Shown here piece by piece: positions 50,749 through 59,003 of a DNA stretch of 64,000 nucleotides. The position numbers were made by a program, and so were the translations under genes. Source of the stretch: Bog-473 sp963788585. Its GTDB lineage: Bacteria; Actinomycetota; Acidimicrobiia; Acidimicrobiales; RAAP-2. Numbering within the stretch: the first letter of the stretch is position 1; every line of letters begins with the position of its first letter. The notes under the pieces were generated by a model. It had not been told where the DNA came from. It ran no database searches and saw nothing but the letters and a program-made list of their open reading frames with translations. The stretch lies in contig CAWBHA010000003.1 in NCBI GenBank assembly GCA_963788585.1, positions 1,984,001-2,048,000 of the forward strand. The letters are read 5' to 3'.

Positions 50749-51435
50749 TCAGTTCCCGCCCCAGCCGGAACCGGGTTGTGACGCGGTGACCGGTGAAGGA
50801 CCACCGGTCGTGGGAGTCGTTGTCGGGAGTGTTGCCGGGATGGTCGCCCGAGGGATCCTAGAGGCGGTCGTCGTCGTGGACTTCAGAGTCGGCGAGATGT
50901 CCTGTGAGGGGGTAATGGACACATCCTGAAAGATGCCGTTCACGGCATGGAAGACGACGACGACCGCCGACACGCTACTGACAGTTCCGAGAGCACAGCT
51001 CGGTTGGCAGCTGTTGACGTTCAAGAGGCCCGAACCCTGTCCGCCGGTGGCTCCACCCCAGGCGTTCCAGGTGATGGCCGTCAGCGTGGTGGCTCCCGTC
51101 GCACAGCCGACCGTGAGTGCGGTCGGACGCACCGTCGGTGTCGATCCCGGCCCGCACGACAACACGGCGGGTTCTGCGGCCGCAGTCGACGTCGTGGACG
51201 TGGTCGAGAGCGTCGTGGTGGTGGACGCCGACCGGTGCGTGCCGGCGGTCGAGGTACCTGACCTCGTCGGAGGTGAGGACTTGGAGCCAACGGTGAACCC
51301 GACGGCAAACCCAACACCGAGGGCGACGAGGGCGAGTGCCACGATGCCCACCCTGACGACGGTGCTCCGTCGCACTGTGATGACCCGGGGGTCTGGTCTC
51401 GCCACGAACCGTAACGGTAGTTCGGGGTTCGGCAC
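50749..51435 (-). CDS. Single-pass exported protein with Thr/Ser-rich linker and small Cys domain
   Basis: 228 aa. A basic N-terminus (PRVITVRRSTVVR) leads to one hydrophobic helix (VGIVALALVALGVGFAVGFTVG), then a Thr/Ser-rich linker (TTTTLSTTSTTSTAAA). A small domain with paired cysteines follows: LTVGCATGATTLTAITWNAWGG and NVNSCQPSCALG. A Pro/Thr-rich tail ends in PGSGWGGN. The Cys-containing WNAWGGA module is found in uncharacterised actinobacterial exported proteins as far as I recall. Function unknown. It lies between acyltransferase copy 1 and the secreted hydrolase, all on the reverse strand. Confidence 0.7.
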   Translation of the reverse strand: MPNPELPLRFVARPDPRVITVRRSTVVRVGIVALALVALGVGFAVGFTVGSKSSPPTRSGTSTAGTHRSASTTTTLSTTSTTSTAAAEPAVLSCGPGSTPTVRPTALTVGCATGATTLTAITWNAWGGATGGQGSGLLNVNSCQPSCALGTVSSVSAVVVVFHAVNGIFQDVSITPSQDISPTLKSTTTTASRIPRATIPATLPTTTPTTGGPSPVTASQPGSGWGGN

Positions 51436-51587
51436 CCGGACCGACGGTCGGGCGGCTCGTTGTGCTTCCCGACGCGGTCGACCGAGAGCGCAGTCGTGGC
51501 AGTCCGAGTAATCGAGTTACGTCGGGTCAGGCCTCGCCGTGCAACGGTGGCGGTGCGTCCGCTCTGCGAGTGAGGGGACTCTTCCGG

Positions 51588-54302
51588 TCAGGTAACGGTC
51601 AGGATGACTGCGTTGGTCGCGGCCGCCCCCTCGGCATTTGTGAAGACGGCCCTGAACTGCCAGCCATTCAAGAATGCCGCCGGCTTCCCGCTGATCGTCG
51701 GCGAGGTCAACCCCGGCACGTCGATCCACGTGTTCCCCCCGTCAACCGAGATTTCCCACTGCACGGTGGGCGTCGGGGTGCCACTGGCCGCCGCCGCGAA
51801 GGTGACCGTTCCGCCCGCGGCCACCGACTGGTTCGTCGGCTGTGTCGTGATGATTGGAGCGCCGGGCAGAGGGGTGTACGCCCGGCAGGGCTCGCCCCGT
51901 AGCGAGTTGCAGGCCGGCAGTGCGGGCGTGTCGTCCACACCACTCACTTCGTTCACCACCAATGCCGAGGCGGTCGAACCCCCGAGACCGACGGTGGCTT
52001 GCTGGCCGTCGTCGATGGTGTCGAACTCCCAGATCGGACGGTCGCCGCCGGGGGCCGAGACGACCACTCGGAGTGCGGTCCCGACCCTGAACGTGTGCGC
52101 AATCGGGTCGATCGGAATCTTCACGAGGGTGTATCTCGTCGGTGAGAGGCTGCGGGACTGGAAGCCCAGGTACGTCGGGTCCGTGGAGAGCGCAGTGGAG
52201 TCGGGATTGTCGACCTGGTTGGAGCTGCGCAGGAACCCCGAGGTGACGTACTCCTCCTGGTCAGCAGTCGGCCGGACCTCGGTGATGGTGGCCTGGAAGT
52301 CCTCCACCGGCGTCCCCGATCGGACCCAGAGGTCGAGGGTGGCGGGCCCCACGATGGTGGTGTCCGCTTGGAACGGCGGGGTCTGGAAGGCAATGCCGTC
52401 GGCGGCGGGAACCGGTGTCCAGTCCCAGGCCGGATCGGCCGCCCATGCATTGCCGCCGGGCGACAGGCTGGTGGCGGGCCTCGCCGCAGGATCGAGGGTG
52501 AAGGTCGAGTCCGAGTGCACGTCGGGGTCAGTCGTGTGCAGCAGACTGTCGGCGCCGAGGTACAGGGTCGAGATCTGCCCGGGAGGCGGCCAGCTCGAGA
52601 AGCCGGCCGAGTAGGTCGACTCGATATGTCCCGCTCCGGTGCTGCCGGCGCCGTTGTCGAAAAGCACCTGGATCTTGGGTGTGTTCGCTGCGAAGTCCGC
52701 CCGCGCCGTCGCAAGGTCCGGTGCCTGGGTGAACCGGATCGCCGGGAGCGGCGCCGCGCCGGCGATGCCCGACGCGACGCTCGCGAATTGGTCGAGGAAC
52801 ACCGCGCCGAGCGCACTGGGCTGGGTCGGGACCTCGTCGGCCACATACAGGTCGAGGAACTCCAGCCAACGGGAGAGGGTTTGTGGATCGGCGGAATCGA
52901 TGTGATCGCCGTTGACCATGTTGACGTACAGCGGAGTCGTCTTCGGGATGGCGTCGATGAGCGCAGGCCACTGGGGCCCGGTCTGCTCGTCCTGGAGGGC
53001 GCCCGAGAGGAAGACGGGGACCTTGATGGACGAGGCCCAGTCGATCATGGAGCGTCGGTCGAAGACGGACGGATCGCGGCCCGATCCGGTTCCTGGCGCG
53101 ACGATCTGCGGGCCGACGAGACTTTCGAGTCCCTCGGCTTGGTCGTGGAGGGCCTGATTGTCAAGGCAGGTGGACGACGTCTGCCCGCTGTTGGCCAACT
53201 CCGCGTCGATCTCGTAATACGTCCACGGCTGGCCGACGTTCGTCACAGGGGTGGCGGCAAGCGGCACCAGATGTCCATCGCTGTACTCGGCAGCCGCCAT
53301 GGCGTCGTCGATCCGCGCGCTCACCCAACTGGCGGCGAAACCGTCGTTGTATATGCCGCCGGGATACCCGGTCGAGAACAGGTCGTCGGTCGGGCTCATC
53401 GGAGCAACGGCGGCCAAGTCGGGCGGGTCGGTGCCGGCCGCCGGCAGCTGGGACAGGCCCGAATAGCTGATGCCGACCATGCCTACCTTGTGGTGAGCCA
53501 CCCAGGATTGGTTGGCCACGATCTCGATGGCGTCGTACGCGTCGTAGTCGGACGGGTAGCCGAAGAGGTCGAACGCGCCACCCGAGCAGCCAGTGCCCCG
53601 AATCTGCACACTCACGGTCGCAAAGCCGACCATCCGAGCCAGCACCGAGCCGACTGCGGTGGCACTGTCGGGGAGAAGGTTGGGGTCTCCGCACTCCGAG
53701 CACGTCGTCCCGAGGGCCTGTGCGAGGTAGGAGGGGATCGGATCGGTCGGCCCTGCGGTGTCGTAGCCCGAGTATTCGATCACCGTGGGGCACGGATCGG
53801 CGGCCGAGCAGGTCTGGCCGTACGGGAACCTGACGGTGGCCGCCAGCGAGATGCCGTCACGCATGGTGATGTAATTCAGGCCCTGCTGCATCGGCTGGTC
53901 GTTGTAGAGCGCTGAGTTGGGCGCCGGGTTCTGTCCGGGCGCCAGGACCTCGAACGACTTGGTCGCCCGACCGGTGGTGGTGTCCATCCAGGAGTAGCCG
54001 GGACCCGCTGTCAGGTTCCGAATGATGAGCGATCCGAGCGAGTCGGCGCGACCTGGATTGCCGCTGACGGCAACCACCGAGTCGTCTCGCAAGAGGGCGA
54101 CCTGATCCCCGGGATTGGCCCCGGTGAGCCAAGCTTCGTCGATTGACCCGTTGCCCGCCAGGGTCATGGTCGTACCGGGTGCAGTGCTTCCGGCGCCTGT
54201 GGCAGCTGCTCTGGCAACCGGTGGGCTCAGGGCCAGACAGAGCGCGGCAGTGGCGGCAGCAGCCGCGACGACGTACCGCGCGATCTGAAACCGATGTCTC
54301 AC
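51588..54302 (-). CDS. Secreted CocE/NonD-type alpha/beta hydrolase with C-terminal Ig-like domain
   Basis: 904 aa from GTG 54302 with GGGGGAAG upstream. The N-terminus has a signal peptide ending in SPPVARA. The CocE/X-Pro dipeptidyl peptidase core includes YNDQPMQQGLNYITMRDGISLAATVRFP, VSVQIRGTGCSGGAFDLFG, the nucleophile segment VGISYSGLSQ (Ser279) and a late NGDHIDS His region; a C-terminal jelly-roll domain (VRSGTPVEDFQATITEVRPT) follows. The last 90 residues are an immunoglobulin-like domain (ITTQPTNQSVAAGGTVTFAAAASG). The product should be an extracellular esterase/peptidase; no other gene suggests its substrate. Confidence 0.88.
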   Translation of the reverse strand: MRHRFQIARYVVAAAAATAALCLALSPPVARAAATGAGSTAPGTTMTLAGNGSIDEAWLTGANPGDQVALLRDDSVVAVSGNPGRADSLGSLIIRNLTAGPGYSWMDTTTGRATKSFEVLAPGQNPAPNSALYNDQPMQQGLNYITMRDGISLAATVRFPYGQTCSAADPCPTVIEYSGYDTAGPTDPIPSYLAQALGTTCSECGDPNLLPDSATAVGSVLARMVGFATVSVQIRGTGCSGGAFDLFGYPSDYDAYDAIEIVANQSWVAHHKVGMVGISYSGLSQLPAAGTDPPDLAAVAPMSPTDDLFSTGYPGGIYNDGFAASWVSARIDDAMAAAEYSDGHLVPLAATPVTNVGQPWTYYEIDAELANSGQTSSTCLDNQALHDQAEGLESLVGPQIVAPGTGSGRDPSVFDRRSMIDWASSIKVPVFLSGALQDEQTGPQWPALIDAIPKTTPLYVNMVNGDHIDSADPQTLSRWLEFLDLYVADEVPTQPSALGAVFLDQFASVASGIAGAAPLPAIRFTQAPDLATARADFAANTPKIQVLFDNGAGSTGAGHIESTYSAGFSSWPPPGQISTLYLGADSLLHTTDPDVHSDSTFTLDPAARPATSLSPGGNAWAADPAWDWTPVPAADGIAFQTPPFQADTTIVGPATLDLWVRSGTPVEDFQATITEVRPTADQEEYVTSGFLRSSNQVDNPDSTALSTDPTYLGFQSRSLSPTRYTLVKIPIDPIAHTFRVGTALRVVVSAPGGDRPIWEFDTIDDGQQATVGLGGSTASALVVNEVSGVDDTPALPACNSLRGEPCRAYTPLPGAPIITTQPTNQSVAAGGTVTFAAAASGTPTPTVQWEISVDGGNTWIDVPGLTSPTISGKPAAFLNGWQFRAVFTNAEGAAATNAVILTVT

Positions 54303-54617
54303 GATGCTTCCCCCGTCCGAAATGTCGCCACCGCAAGCTTACATCGGGCCTTCCTCCCTGCTCGAGGCGGTCGCCCGACGCGAGCCGGTCTCGGCACAGC
54401 GGTACATCCCCGAGCCGATGGTCACACGTGCCGAATCGTCCAACGCACAGCGACCGCCATGATCATCGTTCGGCGGCGCCACGGAGTCAGTGGATCAAAA
54501 CCGAGCGGATTCCCCCTGGGAGGCGCACTGGGCTCAAGCCGCCTTTGTGGTAGATGTTTGGGACGCCGGTGACGAGGATCGTCACAGGGGTGGGCTGACG
54601 GGTGCCTAGGTAAAGAT
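54303..54617. other. Divergent promoter region of the secreted hydrolase and the GT39-like gene
   Basis: No protein gene is supported in this 315-bp gap. A TAAGCT hexamer on the reverse strand (near 54337-54342) may serve the hydrolase. On the forward strand TAGGTA (near 54607-54612) lies 5 nt before GTG 54618, close to leaderless spacing. Confidence 0.4.
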
Positions 54618-56453
54618 GTGAAAGTCGATTCGCGGGTCGTACTCCAATCCAATACAACGAGCGACATGGGTCCTGACCGCATTGGCATGGCTGCCGTCGT
54701 TGGAGCGGCCCTGGCGGCCTCGCTGGGTCTCTTGCCGTGGCTCGGAGAGTCGATGTTCGCCGACGAAGGTGCGACCCTCTATTCGGCCCACCTCTCGTGG
54801 TCAAACCTGTGGGCGCAGTCACAGCATGTGGATCTGGTCTTGTTGCCGTACTACGCGCTGATCCACTTCTGGCTGATGGTCTCGGGCAGCATCGAATGGG
54901 TGCGGGCACTCTCGCTCTTCGCATACTTCGGCACCGTCGTCGTCGTCGGTCTGCTCGGCCTGCGCCTCGCCGGAAGATGGTGCGGTGTCATCACGGCGGT
55001 TCTCACCGCCACCAGCACGCTTCTGGTCGAGAAGTCACTGAATGCACGGCCCTATGAGCTCAGCACCCTGTTGGTGGCGCTCTGTGCCGTCGTCTTGTTC
55101 GAGTGGCTCGGCGACGGCCGTACACGCTGGTTGTGGCTGTTTAGTGTGCTGGCCCTGTTCGCCACCGCGATGCAATTGTTCTCACTACTCGCTCCGGTCT
55201 CGATGCTTGTCTGCGTCGTGGTGGTCCGCCCAAAGCTCATTCGACAACGCCTGCGGCTGCTGCTTGCTCCCCTTGCCCTCCTCGCTGTCGCATCCGGAGC
55301 ATGGGTGCTGGCAAGCGTCGGAGAGGTCGCTCAGGTGAATTGGATCGCAAAAGAATCCACCGAGAGCCTTCTGTTCGATGAGATCCGAGGTCCCGTCATC
55401 GGTCAGGCCTATGACCTCGTCATCCTTCTCATCTTGGCCGGCGCCGTGGTCAAACTCGCGGCGGCACTCGGGAACGGCCACCGAGATGCAGTCGTCGATC
55501 GTCTGAGCAAGGACCGGGACGTCCTTGCCCTGACGCTCGGCTGGACGCTCGTTCCCACGGCCCTTCTTTCAATCGCCTCGTTCGCCCATCCGATCTATTC
55601 GAGCCGGTACGTCTCGGCATCAGCTCCCGGAGCCGCCCTGCTTGCAGCCTTCGTCTGTGTGCGCACCTTCCCGAGCATCCTCGACAGCCGCCGCGCCTCG
55701 GAACGCCAGACGCATGGAAGACGGCAGGCAAGCGGGCTGATGGCGATCCTTGGTGTCGCAGCAACCGTTGTCCTTGTCATCAGCTATGTCGGCGCGGCCT
55801 CGACGCTACAGGAGGATTTGCAGAGCCCGGCACGCTACCTGGCTCAGCACGCGCAGAAGGGGGATGTGATCGCCCTGAGTGACCACGCCGTCACTTCGGT
55901 CATCGAGTACTACCTTTCGGGCGACAAACGGTCTCTACCCCTCTGGCCACAGCTGGGAGTCCAACAGCGGTATGTCGAAGGATTTGACCTGTCGCTGGAT
56001 CCCTCTGGTGAGTTGCCCCGCCGCGTCTGGGTCTTGGCGGACGGTACCGTACCGGGCGTCCCATCCTTCAACAGAATGCTCGTGAAAGACGGCTACGCGG
56101 GAGAGACCTATGTCGCGTTCGACGGTTCCGCACTCGTCGTCTTCGACTCGATCTTGCCGACCACCACCGTGCTGACGCCCTCGAACGGGGCAACCGTGAG
56201 GGGGAGAGAGGCCATTCTCGATGCCTCGGTTCACTTTCACGGGATCGGCATCTCGCGGCTGCAGTTCGTGCTCAGCGGTGGACCGTATTCGAAAACGGTC
56301 ATCGGTTCGGCTCCCTTCACCCACTTCGGGGCCGCCCTCGCCTGGGACAGCACCGGAGTCGCAAACGGCACCTACGAGCTGCAGAGCTTGGTCACCGGCA
56401 AAGATGGCAAGAGCACCTACAGCCCCCCCATTACCATCAAAGTCGACAACTGA
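54618..56453 (+). CDS. GT39/GT83-like membrane glycosyltransferase with C-terminal Ig-like module
   Basis: About 611 aa from GTG 54618. A first loop acidic motif FADEGATLYSAHLSWSNLWAQSQHVD (GT-C type Asp-Glu) is followed by about ten hydrophobic helices with LNARPYELSTLLV in the middle. A soluble stretch (PARYLAQHAQKGDVIALSDHAV) is typical of such polyprenyl-sugar-using mannosyltransferase-like proteins. The last ~100 residues (56154-56450) are an Ig-like Big_7-type module: LTPSNGATVRG, ISRLQFVLSGG, STGVANGTYELQSLVTGKDG. The polyprenyl-phosphate-sugar donor could be made by the DPM1-like enzyme at 20144. Base composition is less GC-rich than that of the metabolic genes. Confidence 0.75.
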   Translation: MKVDSRVVLQSNTTSDMGPDRIGMAAVVGAALAASLGLLPWLGESMFADEGATLYSAHLSWSNLWAQSQHVDLVLLPYYALIHFWLMVSGSIEWVRALSLFAYFGTVVVVGLLGLRLAGRWCGVITAVLTATSTLLVEKSLNARPYELSTLLVALCAVVLFEWLGDGRTRWLWLFSVLALFATAMQLFSLLAPVSMLVCVVVVRPKLIRQRLRLLLAPLALLAVASGAWVLASVGEVAQVNWIAKESTESLLFDEIRGPVIGQAYDLVILLILAGAVVKLAAALGNGHRDAVVDRLSKDRDVLALTLGWTLVPTALLSIASFAHPIYSSRYVSASAPGAALLAAFVCVRTFPSILDSRRASERQTHGRRQASGLMAILGVAATVVLVISYVGAASTLQEDLQSPARYLAQHAQKGDVIALSDHAVTSVIEYYLSGDKRSLPLWPQLGVQQRYVEGFDLSLDPSGELPRRVWVLADGTVPGVPSFNRMLVKDGYAGETYVAFDGSALVVFDSILPTTTVLTPSNGATVRGREAILDASVHFHGIGISRLQFVLSGGPYSKTVIGSAPFTHFGAALAWDSTGVANGTYELQSLVTGKDGKSTYSPPITIKVDN

Positions 56454-56839
56454 CTTGATTGTCCCGACGGGCTGAACCTCGCTGAGGTATCCCCCGCGCA
56501 GAGCTTCAGGTTGGCATTACCCCGGCAAGCAGCGGAGGCGGTCTCCTGTTCCTTTGCCGTCACCTGCTGAGAGGAAAGGGAAGGATCTCTCGCGGAGATC
56601 GCCGCCTTGAGTGCGTTTGGGGTGCAGGACGCCGCAACCACGCTGTCGACGTCCGGAACGCCCCGATGGGCGTCAGCGTAGTCCAGGGCATTCCGGCAGC
56701 CCTCTTCGCTGGGGATCTTGCTGATCGTCGTTGGTGTGCTCCGGGTCGTCGAAGTCGCCGCGGTCCGCGGGCTCGCCGAACATCCGCCGAGAAGCAACGC
56801 GATGCCCAGAAGTGCCAGGACCTTGGGGTGCCCAACCAC
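56417..56839 (-). CDS. Lipoprotein of unknown function
   Basis: 140 aa from GTG 56839. KVLALLGIALLLGGCSAS is a signal peptide with a lipobox (LGGC), so the mature N-terminal Cys should be lipidated and anchored outside the membrane. A Thr/Ser-rich linker follows, then a small domain with four cysteines (EGCRNALDYAD, VAASCTPNALKAAI, SAACRGNANLKLCAGD). No family recognised. Its last 37 bp overlap the convergent glycosyltransferase gene. Confidence 0.65.
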   Translation of the reverse strand: MVGHPKVLALLGIALLLGGCSASPRTAATSTTRSTPTTISKIPSEEGCRNALDYADAHRGVPDVDSVVAASCTPNALKAAISARDPSLSSQQVTAKEQETASAACRGNANLKLCAGDTSARFSPSGQSSQLSTLMVMGGL

Positions 56840-56897
56840 TCTGGCACGGTAGCAAGTCGGCTAGGGCCGCTTTGGTGATCGGGACTTCACCCGGTTC

Positions 56898-57746
56898 TCA
56901 AAGGAAGAGCACCCTGTGCCCCACCGACGCGACGAGACGACCGGTTCTCCACCCGGCGACGCGGGCCCATCGATCGCGAAACTCGGGCTGTACGAGTCGT
57001 GGCGTCGTCACGATCACCCATGCCCAGGCCTTGGCAGCGAGTGGCAGGTCGCGCCGCAGGCCGCTGCCCCGGAAGCGACCGTACAGGACCGGGCCGCACC
57101 GTCCGTACGCGGTGTACCGGCTGAAAACCGCCCTGAAGCCCTGCTGGTCACGCCTGGCGAGCACAGCCCCCGTGGTCACGACGAAGCGATGTCCCGCAAG
57201 TTGTGCGCGCCAGGACAGGTCGAAGTCCTCTCCGGTCATCAGATCCTCGGCAAAGCCGCCGAGCTCTTCGAAGGTACGCCGCCGCAGGGCCACGTTGCCA
57301 CTCCCCGCGGCAGGCAGAAAGGCGAACAGGCCCATCGCCGGCGGAGGAGCGTAGGAGACCGGCGCAGGAGCGGTCAGCCCGTTGAGCGACCAGAAGTCGA
57401 ACACCCCGGCGGAGATGTCGGCTTCGGCCAAGGCCGACAAATGGGCGGCCAGCCAGCCTGGCTGTACGACGTCGTCGGCATCACAGAAAGCCAGGAGCTC
57501 GCCTTGGGCCTCCCTGACCCCCGCATTGCGGGTGGCGCCCGGTCCGCGGACCTTCGATGCGTCGACGAGACGCACCACGCCGCAGCGACCAATCCACTCC
57601 TCCACGACGGACCGACTTCCGTCGGTGGAGTTGTTGTCGGCAACGACCACCTCCCAGGGCACCGGGCACTCCTGTTCGGTCAGGGCCCGAAGCTGCTCTT
57701 CGAGCCAAGGCATGCCGTTGCGCACCGGGACGATGACGCTGATCAC
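56898..57746 (-). CDS. GT2 family glycosyltransferase
   Basis: 282 aa from GTG 57746. MISVIVPVRNGMPWLEEQLRALTEQ, VVVADNNSTDGSRSVVEEW, GPGATRNAGVREAQGELLAFCDADDVVQPGWL (DxD-like site), GGFAEDLMTGEDFDLSWRAQLAGH give a standard GT2 core with the ED base in the fourth segment. A hydrophobic AAKAWAWVIVTTP helix near the C-terminus could help membrane association. It is followed on the reverse strand by the lipoprotein gene. Donor unknown. Confidence 0.87.
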   Translation of the reverse strand: MISVIVPVRNGMPWLEEQLRALTEQECPVPWEVVVADNNSTDGSRSVVEEWIGRCGVVRLVDASKVRGPGATRNAGVREAQGELLAFCDADDVVQPGWLAAHLSALAEADISAGVFDFWSLNGLTAPAPVSYAPPPAMGLFAFLPAAGSGNVALRRRTFEELGGFAEDLMTGEDFDLSWRAQLAGHRFVVTTGAVLARRDQQGFRAVFSRYTAYGRCGPVLYGRFRGSGLRRDLPLAAKAWAWVIVTTPRLVQPEFRDRWARVAGWRTGRLVASVGHRVLFL

Positions 57747-57892
57747 GGACGAGAATCCCTAGAGTGCCGCATTCCGTCTCCCGTGGAACGTCAGACCGTG
57801 CGCCGACGATGGTACGTGGGTCTCTTCCTCCAGAGAAGTGCTCGGGTCGATCTCCGCCGCAGGGGCGACCCGAGCACGACGCCCGCGACTGC

Positions 57893-59002
57893 TCATGGCG
57901 CGAGCTCGGCCAACAACGCGGACACTGTCCCGACGGTCCGGTCCAGGGAGAGGTGGTCCACCACCCAACGGCGAGAGTCCTCTCCCAGCTCCGGGGAATG
58001 CCGGCGCCAATCGACCAGGCGATCGAGGGCGTCGGACAAGGCTGCCGCATCGCCGGGAGGCACCAGGTGGTCGGGAAAGGCGGCCAGCGTCTCGGGCAGC
58101 CCTCCCACAGCGGAAGCGACCGCCGGAGTGCCGCAGGACATCGCCTCGATCACCAGCATCCCCTGGGTTTCGGAAACGAGACTGGGCAGCACGACCAGAT
58201 CCGCCGTCGCCAGCAAAGGGGCCACGTCCAGCCGGCGGTCGAGCCACGTGACCTCCAACCCCTCGGACTCGCGATGCAGCGACGCGACGAAGCCGGCATC
58301 GGTGGCGGCACCGCAGATCACCAGGTTGGTGCGCGCCGCCATTCGGCGCACAGCCTCGATGAGGTGAGAAAGCCCCTTGGTCGGGTCCACCCGGCCGGCG
58401 TAGAGAATCATCGCGACGCCAGGGTCGATGCCGAGCGTTCGACGTTGTTCGTGACGCTCGGCGTCTGCGGCCGGGGCGAAGCGACTGGTGTCGATCCCCG
58501 TTGGGATCACCGACACCCGGCTGCCAGGCAGACCGGCGACCCGCATCCACCGCTCCGCCGTATCGGTCGATGGAGTGATCACGGCGTCGGCCTTCCGGAT
58601 GAGGAAGTTCAGCCACCCCGGCTGACGGAAGGGGGGCGGCAGGTGCAGGTGCACGGCGACCGGAGCCCGCTTCACCCGCGAGGCCACGATGGCGGCCGGC
58701 AGGTCTCCGGGGTTGTGCAGGTAGACGACTTCGGCGTCGCTGCGTGCGATACCAACCAGCGTCTCCGCGCTTCCGAGACCGCTCGCGAAGGGCGCAGACC
58801 GTTGCAATCCCGAGGCCCGGACGGCTCGGGTGCTCGAGGCGAAGGCATTCCACCGCGGCCACAGGTCCCCTCGACTCACGTAGATGAGGTCGACGGCCCA
58901 TCCCCTCGACGACAGCCCTTCGACGACCCTCAGCTGCGCAACCTCGGCGCCTCCCACTGCGCTCAGGTCGCCGGCAACGGTGAGTAGCCGTGTGCGGGCC
59001 AA
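57893..59002 (-). CDS. GT4 family glycosyltransferase
   Basis: 369 aa from TTG 59002, one base after the stop of acyltransferase copy 2 (TGA C TTG), so probably translationally coupled. LLTVAGDLSAVGGAEVAQLRVVEGLSSRGW starts a GT-B fold; VSVIPTGIDTSRF, MILYAGRVDPTKGLSHLIEAVRRM and the C-terminal LPSLVSETQGMLVIEAMSCGTPAVASAVGGLPE (E-x7-E motif) are diagnostic for GT4. It uses a nucleotide sugar, with retention, to extend a glycan or lipid-linked oligosaccharide. The DNA downstream to 57747 shows no gene. Confidence 0.9.
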   Translation of the reverse strand: MARTRLLTVAGDLSAVGGAEVAQLRVVEGLSSRGWAVDLIYVSRGDLWPRWNAFASSTRAVRASGLQRSAPFASGLGSAETLVGIARSDAEVVYLHNPGDLPAAIVASRVKRAPVAVHLHLPPPFRQPGWLNFLIRKADAVITPSTDTAERWMRVAGLPGSRVSVIPTGIDTSRFAPAADAERHEQRRTLGIDPGVAMILYAGRVDPTKGLSHLIEAVRRMAARTNLVICGAATDAGFVASLHRESEGLEVTWLDRRLDVAPLLATADLVVLPSLVSETQGMLVIEAMSCGTPAVASAVGGLPETLAAFPDHLVPPGDAAALSDALDRLVDWRRHSPELGEDSRRWVVDHLSLDRTVGTVSALLAELAP

Positions 59003-59003
59003 G